This document shows, piece after piece, positions 1 to 9,963 of a stretch of 64,000 nt of DNA. Every line of letters starts with the position of its first letter. The first letter of the stretch is position 1. The notes below the pieces were generated by a model that made no database searches, was not told the DNA's origin, and saw only the letters and a program-made list of their open reading frames with translations. The stretch spans positions 102,902,912-102,966,911 of the forward strand of contig CM043963.1 in the NCBI GenBank assembly GCA_014529385.2, given 5' to 3'. The translations under genes and the position numbers were made by a program. The DNA is from Adiantum capillus-veneris. Its lineage: Eukaryota > Streptophyta > Polypodiopsida > Polypodiales > Pteridaceae.

Positions 1-1060
1 AGCATGTACATTCCAATCCTTGAGCAAGCACATGAAGGAATAATTGAACGCCAAACAACAAAAATTGTCCTCACCGCTAGAATATGGTGGCCAACATTAC
101 ATATGGATGAGGAGGAATACACAAGATGACGTGACTCTTGTCAATGCACCAAAGTTCCAATAAAACGGGATGAGATGCCCTTACAGCCAATGATGGGAGC
201 TAGAAATTTTGCTAAGTGAAAATAGACTTTGTGGGACCAATTTCACCCCCCGCTCACAAAACACATACCTAATATATCATTGTAGCCATGGATTATCTCA
301 TTAAATGGGTCGAAGCTAAAGCTACACAAAAAGTTGATGCCAAAACTACTGCATAATTTCTATATGAAAATGTCTTTGTGAGATATGGTCTACCTATAGA
401 AATTGCTAGTGATCGGAGCACACATTTTATAAATGACATAATTGAAAATCTTCTTGATGAGTTCATGGTAGTTCATAAAAAGTTTGCTCCGTACCACCCA
501 TAGGCTAATGGGCAGGCAAAAGCTACAAATAAGACTCTATGCACAGTCTTAACCAAAATAATCTCAAAATCAAGAACGGATTGGGATCTGAAGCTACATT
601 CGACACTATGGGCTTATAGAATTGCTTATAAAACCTCGATTGGAATAACATTGTACAACATGGTATTTGGTCTTAAATCTATCTTGCCTATGGAATTCAT
701 AATCCCAACACTAAGAGTAGCCAAACAACTAGAGTGGACAAGCCATGAAATGTCTTCACGAATAGATGGCCTTGAAAGGATAGATGAGCTTTGCTTAAAA
801 GCAGTAGCTTCCATCTACGCACAAAAAACGAAGGAAAAATGAGTTTTTTGATAAGCATGTATGATCAAAAGAATTCAAAATAGGCTAGTATGTCCCAATT
901 TACACTTTAAAACAACATGCTAAGAAACTTAAAAGGTGAGGGATGAGACCCTTTGATTTATCACCAAGCAGGGTTGTCAAGCTTGCTACATGGATGCTGA
1001 AGAAATGCCCAACTGGATTAGTGGATGTCGGCCAAAAAAAATTCATTTACCACTAAGCCC
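1..1060 (+). pseudogene. Ty3/gypsy integrase, decayed 3' part of pol
   Basis: Translating across stops gives a recognisable gypsy integrase core and C-terminal tail. Seen: the first catalytic Asp in the context KIDFVGP (about 222-245), the second in EIASDRSTHFIND (about 398-435), and the region ANGQAKATNK (about 508-535) where the family has a catalytic Glu. Here that Glu is Lys (aaa), so the D,D-35-E triad is broken. Several in-frame stops interrupt the frame, for example near 126 and 355. The tail to about 1,060 resembles the end of gypsy integrases, where the chain closes on a G-x-x-x-K-x-x-H-like motif. RT and RNase H lie outside the window or are lost. Enzymatically dead. Confidence 0.85.
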
Positions 1061-2480
1061 AAGTATGCTTCTAAAAATCCACAAGGAAAAGAAATGGACC
1101 CAAGAAAAATAGTAGATTGTTGTAGAAGCACAAGTAGAGGCCAAGGAACAAATAGCAAAACGAAGGCTTCTTTGACAACAACTACAACATGGGCCTCCCC
1201 TGAAGATTAATGCCATTAAAGTAACAAAATTTGAAACCAAGAACATGCACGATCCCGCAATTGCTATCAAACTAGGATGCAATCAAGTGGAGGCGATGAC
1301 AATTCTTGATTCAGGTGCTCAAGGTAGCCTGAATTTATACAAGCAACTCCAACTCGACAATCAATTACAGCCAACACAACAAAATCTCCACAGTTATTTA
1401 GAGTACTCAATCAAGGTAATGGGTTGGAAAGTGCTCTAGTACAGGAAGACCAATACCTCTATCTGCATAAATTTTATGTCGTATATGATAAGCTCACACA
1501 ACATCCTTTATTGCTCGGGCAACCTTGGTAGAGAAGGTATAATGTACAAATTAATTGGAGCTACAATATAGTCAACATCCAATCTGCTTCAGGAAACCAG
1601 CAAGTTCATTTTGCTACTATAGCTATAGACAAACCATGCAATTGATGGATAAAGGTAAGCAACCCTTACAAAAAACCATTGTCCAACAATGGATTCCAAA
1701 GAGACCAACAACACAAGCAAAGCAAGTCATTATAACAAGTACTCTTCCCTAGGACAAGAGTTCAACGGGTAAGAAACAATTAACGGGAATTCATGACATC
1801 GTACCACGATGAACCCCACCTACTTTGCCCACCAAAGCTACCAAGAAGATATGGATTAGAAAGGATCAAGTTGCAAGGTTTGAAAAAAATTGATTCAAAG
1901 ATATATCTCCACCGAACTCCACTACAACCCGCAAGCTAAAACCAAAGTTTCTCCTTAAGCAACCATGGGTACCAAAGAAATTACTTATGGCCCAAAGTAA
2001 GCTTGGACAAATTTGGATTCCAAAACAACAAACCAAGGAACTCCAATCAGTACACTCTTTGAAAAACAACCACAAGCATGTCCCAATCCGACCATACGCA
2101 AAGTTCAAAAAAATTGGGTTCCTAAGAATGATTGCCCAACTCCGATTTGGATACCTAAATGACGAACAACCACAACTACAGAGGTGACTCACAGCCAAAT
2201 GGTTTCACCAGCTAAGTTTTCTATCAAGTACAACGAAAAAAAATTGGAGAGCTTATTGTTTCACCACTCTCACCATAGTCATACTTTCACAGGAAACTTC
2301 AACGTCGAATGCCAATAAGCATCGTGCTTATACCTTCCTCATGCACAACATTAATCTTTCCATGAATTGCCTGAGTATGCATATAGGGACGAATTACATG
2401 GCTAGCATTAGCACATCGTTGATTCCTATGAATAGCACATACCCTCGGGTGATACACCGTCGTCCAGGAGGACCTCAACT
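1061..2480 (+). pseudogene. Post-integrase region with protease-like motif and W-x-P-K repeats
   Basis: Downstream of the integrase tail the reading is broken but patterned. A retropepsin-like active-site motif, ILDSGAQGS, lies at about 1,302-1,328, and a matching second lobe motif HPLLLGQPW at about 1,505-1,531, the usual order for a gypsy aspartic protease. From about 1,690 to 2,160 the short motif W-[IV]-P-K recurs (near 1,692, 1,957, 2,014, 2,130 and 2,150). A protease after integrase is not the normal gypsy order (gag-PR-RT-RH-IN). It may be an extra ORF, a rearrangement or a nested fragment. The W-x-P-K repeats recur near 23.2-23.4 kb in another element here, which supports a lineage-specific 3' ORF. 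Function unknown. Confidence 0.55.
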
Positions 2481-2493
2481 AGGAAGGGGGAAG
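2481..2493 (+). other. Polypurine tract
   Basis: AGGAAGGGGGAAG follows the coding remnants. Nearly the same tract (24,595-24,607) precedes the LTR of the neighbouring element, so it is read as the plus-strand primer of this lineage. Confidence 0.6.
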
Positions 2494-3884
2494 GCATTCT
2501 CAATGCGGACCTGACAGACTTACAAGTGTAAAAAGGGGCACTATTTTCCATGACTTTGGGGTTCCTTGTGTTTTACAAGAATTTTGGTAAACCCAAAGTA
2601 TATATGCCCTTAATTAATGTGTTACAATAGGTAATAGAGGACAAACACCAAAGATGAGCCTCTAGGTGTGTATACATATATAAAAATCGTAGTTATTATG
2701 CAAAAAAAAAAGAGAAAACGGAGCAATCCGACCAAAAATACTATAGATACATGTATATAGTGGTTTATATGCTATTATCTAATTATATTTATTTTTGGGT
2801 ATTTTTCGGGTCAAGTTAGCTATTTTCTTTTATTTTTTGTTACTTTACTAGAGAAAAAGAAAGAAAAATAGAAAAAATAGGTGAAATGGCAACATAGTGA
2901 AAAAGAAAAATATGGGAGTGATCAATAAGTGAACAACAGCTTATGGTGAAGACGAGGTGCGAGTATGAGAAAAGTTGCGATAAGCCCGATTTGGCCAATT
3001 TTTGGATGAAATGACAAATTTTTCAAAAACAAAGCAAACGGAGTCTAAATGAAGAAATTTTCGAGTCTAAAGTGCATTCTCGTGACAAGATAGGAGAACA
3101 TGTCAAGTTTGCAACAAGTGGTCCGGGAAATCCCGATATAAGTTAATTTGGGTCCACTTATTAGCTCATTTTCACTATTCACAAGTGAGAGAGAGCTTGA
3201 GAGACCTAGAGTGCGTGGACCTTCTACGACTTTGTATGACGCACACAACACACCAAATGGTGCTAGACATGAGAGGATCATTGGAAGCCAGCAAATCACT
3301 AGCTAAGAAGGGAAGGTTGTCCTTAAAGGATATCATTGCAGCCATTGAACCATACACGATACCCGAAGAAACATTGAAGCCAGCCAAGGCTTGGGTAGAT
3401 GAAGCCCCATTAGAAAGGGAAGGATTCAGAGATCCGTAAGGAAATACAATGGATATCCCAACGAATCCACGAGAAATGTTGGAATAGGATGACCTTTCTG
3501 GACTGATCTGTTGCAGTTTTCAAGACCTTTTTCATGATGTATCGTGATTTTGGTACCTTGTCAGATTGCAACCACAGTCGGTAGGATAGTGTCCCTAGGT
3601 GTCCTAGAGCTCCTCCTAAAGTTTTGTTGCATTTCGAGTCCGTCCAAGTGCCGAAATGGCGTGGTGACCTAGAGCTGTGAGAAAGAACATAGGCAGATTT
3701 CCCTGATCATTGTGTGTTGGTTTGCTTGTTGAGTTGGTGTGTTTGCTTGTTAAGGTTCACTTCTTGAGATTGACGATCTCAAAGATTCTTCGTGTCCCAT
3801 CCGAGTCACTTCCCTGAGTATTGACATTATGTTAGTACCAAGAAGCTATGCTGCAGACGTCCGTCTCGCAGCGACCCGCTAACA
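2494..3884 (+). repeat. Gypsy LTR, apparently shared by two elements
   Basis: The segment lies between a polypurine tract (end of one element) and a primer binding site (start of the next), and ends in CTAACA. The block 3,488-3,731 matches 25,135-25,376 clearly by eye, with scattered substitutions. The remainder differs and is longer than in the other copy, so part of it may be an insertion or fast-evolving U3. The exact 5' edge is unsure because no clean TG follows the tract. No host gene is seen; the short ORF at 3,185-3,439 is not recognised. Confidence 0.6.
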
Positions 3885-3903
3885 TTGGGGCAGTTGTCGG
3901 GGA
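3885..3903 (+). other. Primer binding site of the outer gypsy element
   Basis: TTGGGGCAGTTGTCGGGGA directly follows the LTR terminus CA. It resembles the common plant gypsy site TGGCGCCGTTGTCGGGGA, with three changes in its first half. It marks the start of the internal region of the element whose gag lies at 6.7 kb. Confidence 0.7.
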
Positions 3904-6686
3904 TATGATTCTTAGATGGTGAGTGACCTAGTGCATATTTAGAGAGTTATTTTCCGAAGGTTTGTCTCTCCATTCCATTTAAACCTTAGCAATGAAGCAG
4001 CTAGACACAGGGTTTAGTGCTTGATAGAGTCTAGAAGTTGAGGACTTGATAGATCTATTCTGAAGAGGTAAAGAGGGTTGTGAGTGAGATAGCCAAAAGC
4101 ATTTCAGTCTTCGATTTTCTCTATGCTTTCAGAGTGATGTACCGTTTATCTTTTCAACTTTATTTTGTACCATTCTGTTTTTTTATATTTCATGTTTCAA
4201 TTCTGTACTTAGGATTAGGGTAAGTGAAAACTACAACCATCAAATTTGGGCTAAAAGATTGAGGAAAAAAAAGGTAAAAACCATATTTTGGTGAAAAGGA
4301 CCATAACTCTAATATTTTGAAAATTTGATGGTAGAGACCTCAAAAGTGATCCAAATTCAAAAATTTGTGGATCAAGGGCATCAATAGACTCTCTAGAAGC
4401 AATTTGAAAAGTTTGGCCAGAATATGTGGAGGAACATGAATCGCGATATCCATGTACCCCAGGGACCATTTTTGGGGAAAAGTGATCAGTGACATTGTCC
4501 ATTAGTGGGATATTGCTCTCATCAAGTTTGATTGAAAGAAAAACTTAAAAATCACAGCAAAATTGGGTTGTTAGGACAAAAATAGTAAAAATAGGGATTT
4601 AGACACAAAATTGAGCAAATCTTGAGATTTTGGGATCCAAATTCAAAAATGGGTGAGATTTGGCTTCTACAGGGCATAGAGAACCAACAGAATAAAATTC
4701 ATGAAAAAATGCTGCAAAACACATGGATCACGATCCATGTACCTTTTGACATTTGGGATTGATATTTGACAAGTACATCCCTGATATCATTTGGAACAAC
4801 TTTTCCAAAATGGGCCATAACAAAAAAATGATAAAAACACCAAAATTAAGCCGGATAGCCAAAAATTGCAAGACAAACAGAAGAACTTGCTTTTGAATGA
4901 CAAAAACTAGTCCAAATCCAAAACTTTTGATACCATAGCATCTAGTAAACATGTTGATCCCAATAGTACCAAGAAAAGTCAATTTGGCTTCCAAACATAG
5001 ATCGCGATCCATGTAACTCATGAAAATTTTTTGGCTGAGATTTAAGGAGTAGCTAGCTAGTACCGTTTGGAACAACTTTCCTAGAAGAATCATATGGCAA
5101 AAGTTGCAAAAAGTGGTCAAAAGAGCAAAAAACTGAACATTGTCAAAATTGTCACAGCATACTGTAGAAGTCAGATTTGGTAGGGCAAAACTGATCCAAA
5201 TTCAAAAAGATTTTTGGAGCAAGGTACAAACATTGTAAGCTATTAGCACACCAAAAATATAGATCCAAAAGTGTTAGAACATGGATTGCGATCCATGTAC
5301 CCCTGAGAAATTTTTGGACATAAACTTTTCCAGCCTGTATAGCAGAGACCATTGTGAACAAAAGTCCTCAAAGAATTTTTGTCAAAAAAACTCCAAAAAG
5401 TGGATCAAAAGAGCAAAAACCTGTTCAAAGAGGAAAACCCTAAAACATACCTAGGGATTGACTTTTGCATGGCCTAAACAAGTCCAAATCACACAAAAAC
5501 CACATAGCTAGCATCAGGATACCAAGGGCAAGTTGTGAGTCAAGTTTTAGTACCATCTGACACTTAGATACATGGATCGTGATCCATGTTTCTTTGTCAC
5601 AGACTGATACCATATTTGCACCATAGCTAGAGGATATCACAAGGAGTGTAGTGGTCTTTTCAAAAGTGAATTTGGATATCCAAAACCGGACTAAAATCTC
5701 TGAATTACCAAGTACTATGACAAAGTGTCAGATTTGACCTAACTTTCAGTCTAGAGGTCCATTTAAAAAAAAAATGATACCATAGGACCTCCTAATCATG
5801 TTGAATTTGATGGTACCAAGAGAAGTCAATTTGGGCTCCAAACATGGATCGCAATCCATGTACCCATAGTAACAACTTGACTTGAAACTTTTTGGGTCAG
5901 TAGTGCATACATAAGGAAACATGTCCCCAAGTCCAATTTTAGAAAAAAATGAGCAAATTTGGGTCAAAAGGGAGCAAAACAGGTGACAGACTGAAAACCG
6001 CAGTGCAAACCTAGTATTCAAGCCATTTGACCTACCAAACCAAGTCCAAATTCAAAAAGATTTGAGATTTAGCTTTTGGACATAGTCAGGAACAAATTCG
6101 TAAGAGGACAAGTCCAGATGTGGTTGAACATGGATTGCGATCCATGTACCTCCACCTCAGAATTTGCTAAAAATTGGTATATAGTCTGCATATGACCTTG
6201 TCTACACATAGTCAAAATTTGTTAAAATTTGGAAAAAAGGTTTGAGAGGGGAACATGGATCACGATCCATGTACCTCAGCATAATGGGGGTAGCTAACTT
6301 GATGATCTTGTAGACATACTTGAGAACATTCCAAATCTCAAGTTTGAGCTAAAAATACCTTCTGGAACCAAGATACTATCCAAAGTTCCTGTGTTGTGGT
6401 CTTGAGACTGTTTTGAGTCCTGTTTCAAGTGTAGTTCACTAAAATTGCTCTAAATTTTGATAGATAACTCCAAATTGAGTCACGTATAGCCAGGAAGAAA
6501 TCTTGTGGGCAATAACTGAGTTTTTTCAGGTTTACTAAATTCAAACTTTTATGGTACCCCAAGACTAGTTTCTAGAGACCAAAAAGTCACATATTCCTGA
6601 CTTTTGAGAGACCTTACCAGGGGCAAAAAGGGATAAGTTGCACTAAGCCAAGTTGGGCTTCTCAAGTACTATCTTGAGAGATCTGA
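3904..6686 (+). other. Long untranslated leader of the outer gypsy element
   Basis: Some 2.8 kb separate the primer binding site from gag. No conserved coding frame is seen; the short minus-strand ORFs here are by-products of A-rich sequence. Most of the leader (about 4,340-6,290) is the palindrome-bearing tandem array described separately. Confidence 0.6.
4340..6290. repeat. Tandem array, period about 280 bp, each unit with a 20-bp palindrome
   Basis: Degenerate units, several opening with a phrase like CCAAATTCAAAAA (4,350; 4,630; 4,913; 5,191; 6,044), each carry one copy of a palindrome with consensus ACATGGATCGCGATCCATGT. Copies begin at 4,434, 4,721, 4,995, 5,279, 5,570, 5,842, 6,128 and 6,253. 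Spacings are 287, 274, 284, 291, 272, 286 and 125 bp. The arms are nearly invariant while the sequence between copies has drifted. Centres read CGCG, CACG, CGCG, TGCG, CGTG, CGCA, TGCG and CACG, all obtainable from CGCG by at most one CpG transition. The first copy also has a small arm change and an indel. ACC follows most copies. Confidence 0.9.
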
Positions 6687-7704
6687 GTGAGCCTTGACCA
6701 TGACAAATCATCCGCCGCTCGGGTTCTCTACTCCACTCAGAGGCATGAAAACGCTGCAATGCCTACAATAGGGGGATTGGGAGAATACATAGAGGAGAGG
6801 CATCCTTTGATCAACAAACCGAATGTGAGATTCATCAAAGCCAATGAATCCATGAGAGTGCTTACAGATTACCCTCATGAGGGCATATATAGATTCACAA
6901 ATGGAGATCAATATATATTCTACAAGTGTATAGAACACTATGCTAGAGAGTTGACCACCCATAAGAATCTCTATGCGTTCACGTATACAGATGCCAAAAC
7001 AGAGTGCAAGTTTTGATGGTAGATAAGTATGGAGGTGAGTACAAACTTGTCAATCTAGTTGACTTAGAACAATACACACACAAGGGTACTCCAATCTCTA
7101 CTTACTTTCAACCAATAACAATGCCAGATCACATATCTGAGAGGATTCCACCAGGATTTTCTCCAAGACGAGAGGATATAGCGAGAGATAGATCTCTTTC
7201 CAAGAGACCACGAATTGGTTATATTGGTGAAAGAACCACAATGATTAAGACCATATCAAGTGGCTCGGTGTGCTAAGACAAAGTACAGTGGGTCAGGGGA
7301 TCCATATGCTCATGTCTCACTCTTCAAACAAGTTTTGAGAGCTGAACAGATTGCATATTTCCATACTTAGTATGAGGGATTTGGGCTGACATTAGAAGGG
7401 ACAGCCTTGAGTTGGTTCCAGCCACTAGATAGAGATTATTTTCCCAACATAGCACAACTCTTACAAGAGTTTGTAGAGGAGTTCTCGAAAAGGGGAATCA
7501 AACACAACAAGGTGTCACACATCTACGCTTTCAAACAAAAAAGCGAATAAAAGAGTGAAGGAGGCTTGCTTTGCTTCAAACAATGCCTCGAGAGATGTCC
7601 TACACGAGAGCTACCACAAGATGAGGGAGATTCAGTTCTCTTCATAGAGGGCTTGAGAAATGAAACTCTCAAAACGGACCTACATCTAAAAGGATGCACA
7701 ACGT
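6687..7704 (+). pseudogene. Gypsy gag, 5' part (interrupted)
   Basis: Broken frames give the capsid-type Retrotrans_gag domain: a KYSGSGDP motif near 7,280, then TALSWFQPL (about 7,406-7,432), EEFSKRG and FKQCLERCP. The N-terminal part (6,687-7,016, then 7,004-7,276 in another frame) is a leader domain that I do not recognise. Lesions: a frameshift near 7,010, another near 7,270 and stops near 7,365 and 7,547. The frame is cut at 7,704 by the insertion of another LTR element and resumes at 19,262 in the matching phase. Confidence 0.8.
7701..7704. other. Left target-site duplication of the inserted LTR element
   Basis: ACGT here and ATGT at 19,258-19,261 flank the element. The single difference is a C-to-T change at a CpG. 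Removing the insert and one copy restores the gag reading frame across the junction. Confidence 0.65.
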
Positions 7705-7744
7705 TGGTGCACCCAAACTGTGTTAACCTGTGGAAGTATCAGTA
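7705..7744 (+). repeat. Left LTR, first 40 bp before the CACTA insertion
   Basis: It matches 17,255-17,290 of the right LTR with one or two changes. It ends with GTA (7,742-7,744), the CACTA target duplication. Confidence 0.85.
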
Positions 7745-7756
7745 CACTACAAGAGG
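7745..7756 (+). repeat. CACTA left terminal inverted repeat
   Basis: CACTACAAGAGG, an exact inverse match of 13,136-13,147. The match fails at the next base. Confidence 0.95.
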
Positions 7757-7794
7757 TTATGTGTTCTTGTGACGCTCTTAGCGACGGAAATACA

Positions 7795-8014
7795 CTGGGT
7801 TTTTATAACCCCCGGCGTCGCTATAAGCGTCGCTAAAAGCGTCGCTAAAAGCGTCGCTACGAGAGCGTCGCTATAAGCGTCGCTATAGGCGTCGCTATAG
7901 AGCGACGCTCATAGCGACGCCTATAGCGACGCTTATAGCGACGCTCTCACAGAAGAGTATAGCGACGCATATAGCGACGCTACAGAGCCATAAATAGCGA
8001 CGCATAGCGACGCC
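7795..8014. repeat. CACTA left subterminal repeat array
   Basis: Seven copies of GCGTCGCT on the plus strand are followed by eight of AGCGACGC, so the array folds back on itself around 7,895. Such clusters are the known binding sites of the En/Spm accessory protein in other CACTA elements; binding here is inferred. Confidence 0.9.
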
Positions 8015-8031
8015 TGAGAGAATATTTTTTT

Positions 8032-8059
8032 GGTGGCAGGACATTGAATGCCTGCCACC
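8032..8059. other. Hairpin next to the left subterminal array
   Basis: GGTGGCAGG and CCTGCCACC form a perfect 9-bp stem with a 10-base loop. It lies downstream of the minus-strand gene end and might mark RNA 3' processing; function unknown. Confidence 0.5.
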
Positions 8060-8377
8060 CATCAACCATATTGTACTTGATTCACTTTTTAAAAAAAGTG
8101 CAAAGGTAAATAATAGACCCAAAATAGTCACCCACAAGACGCATTGTTTGCAAAATTGACAATTGTACACATCATAGACAAACTGAATTGATTGGCAAAT
8201 GTAATAATGACAATTGTACAACATCATAGGCATAAAGAATTGATTGGCAAAAGGAATTGCGGTGACAAATGTAATAATATACATGGTTCAAAAAGACGTA
8301 TAAAATCCGTCTCATGATACATAAGCTATGAGAAACCCTAAACTAATGCTATCTAGATACGGCTAAACTGACGTCGT

Positions 8378-9691
8378 CTAATCAGACGTCTCATCGCGTC
8401 CAAGCGGCGTATCTGTCGGATTCTGCAAAAAAAGACAATAAGACAGTTTTCAGTAAGTATAAACATATAACGACATTTATAAAACAATACAAAAAATAAA
8501 AAAGAGTAAACCCTAATACTAACCATGCCGCTGCGAGAACTGAGAATGTCCATCAGGGCGTTTAAGCCCTTCCTGCCTGCGTACTCGCGCTCGTACGGTG
8601 TGGGATCACGTCCTGTCATCGACCACTGTCAAAACATACAAAGATTTCATTATGTTAGAACTAAAAAACTCATAAACCCTAAACTATCGAACATGCATAA
8701 AGAGCAATGTGAAAAGACTTACAAAATCGGCCTCAAATGATGCCCATCCACCGCTCCCCAAGTGGTCCGAGCTCCCTGCCTCTACTCGCGCTCTGGCTGC
8801 ATCCTTTTGTTGCTTCCACTTGTCGGGATTCTCGCGCGCTGCTTTCTTCGCATTCTTCCAATCTTCTTTGGCCAGCCAATCTGGCCTATTCCACCCATTC
8901 TTGATTGCTTTTTGCACTTCGGAACGCTTGTGTTTGCAGTATTCGCGCATTCGAATCTTCATCAGGTCTTCATTGAAGCGCTGATCCCGTGTTGGAACGG
9001 GAAACTCATCATGAAGTATGCTGATGACTCTGTTTTTTAAATCACTTGGTACTTCACTCCATTTGTTTAGTATATAGTGTCTAAACAGCTGAGAGCAAAG
9101 ACCACGCATGCGCGAGATCACCTTCTTGCCGTCATCATCCATGATGATGCCGCCGCTGATGTCGACGGAGTAAGGCAAGCCCTCTGGCCGGTGACGCGTG
9201 AACCTGGGTGTCCCGGCAGGGGTCTCTAGCGGCGTGTCGATGGGGGTACGGACGTCAGGTGTCTCCACCGGCGTCTGGGCCCCGAAGCGAGGAGTGTCGA
9301 GTGGGGTGGCTCCTGGCGGAGTAGGTAGAGGTGTGTAGCTTCTAGGAACAGTCAGCCGTGCAAAACCTGGCGTAGACGGCGATGCTGTGGCTGGTGTGGG
9401 GGCGGGCAAAGAAGGGGAGGGTAAAGAGCCTCGTCGAACACGAGGCGGTGTGGAGGCATCGGTGGCGGAATCCCCACAACAACCGCCACCGCCACCACTA
9501 GAGCGCCGGTGTCTAGAAGAGTGTGACGCTCGTCTCGTCGACGCCGAAGCTTCGGAGCGCGCCGAATGCTCCGAAAGAGAGGGAGATGCGGATGGTGTAG
9601 GAACGCGCGATGATGCGCCAGAGCGATGACGCTCCACGTACCACTGTCTCTGCTGCGGTGACAAAGAAGAAAGAAACTCCTCATCATCCAT
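8378..9691 (-). CDS. CACTA accessory protein, Transposase_24-like (three exons)
   Basis: Exons run 9,691-8,723, 8,625-8,524 and 8,422-8,378, with donors GTAAGT and GTTAGT and acceptors ending CAG. All junctions are phase 0 and give about 371 residues. The start MDDEEFLSSL lies two bases after a TGCAG acceptor-like site, so a 5' untranslated exon is likely; the open frame extends upstream to 9,829 but looks intronic. Residues 20-190 are low-complexity, rich in Ser, Pro, Thr and Arg. The conserved part follows: WSEVPSDLKNRV, then REYCKHKRSEVQK, then KWKQQKDAARAR and the DHLGSGGW motif, as in PF03004-type plant transposon proteins. In En/Spm this class of second protein binds subterminal repeats; that role is inferred here. 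No stop interrupts the model. Confidence 0.8.
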
Positions 9692-9963
9692 ACCTGCATT
9701 AAACACACGAATATTTAAACTTAATATTGAATGAATAGAGTAGACAATGACGCAAAGACCATTAAATACAATGACGTAATGACGCATATAAATACAATGA
9801 CGCAATGAATCGAGTGGTAGAAGAGGCAAGTCGAAAACTCAGAATTTTCAATCAAAAGATGTGAGCGCGAGTAGAAAAGAGCGTTACACACCATGGAAGC
9901 TACTTAGAGAGCTAGAGCTTTTACAGCACGGAGCAAAATTGTTCAAATACAATATTTGTGGCT

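Noticed and set aside
4251-6021. Minus-strand ORFs of 66-130 residues in the leader array
   Set aside because: They follow the repeat unit, have no known motif, and are not conserved from unit to unit.
4434-6272. Possible CRISPR-like array
   Set aside because: The spacing is about 280 bp, the intervening DNA is itself repetitive, and the context is a plant retroelement.
8709-9629. Plus-strand ORFs opposite the CACTA accessory gene
   Set aside because: They are antisense shadows of a spliced minus-strand gene with consistent splice sites and domain content.
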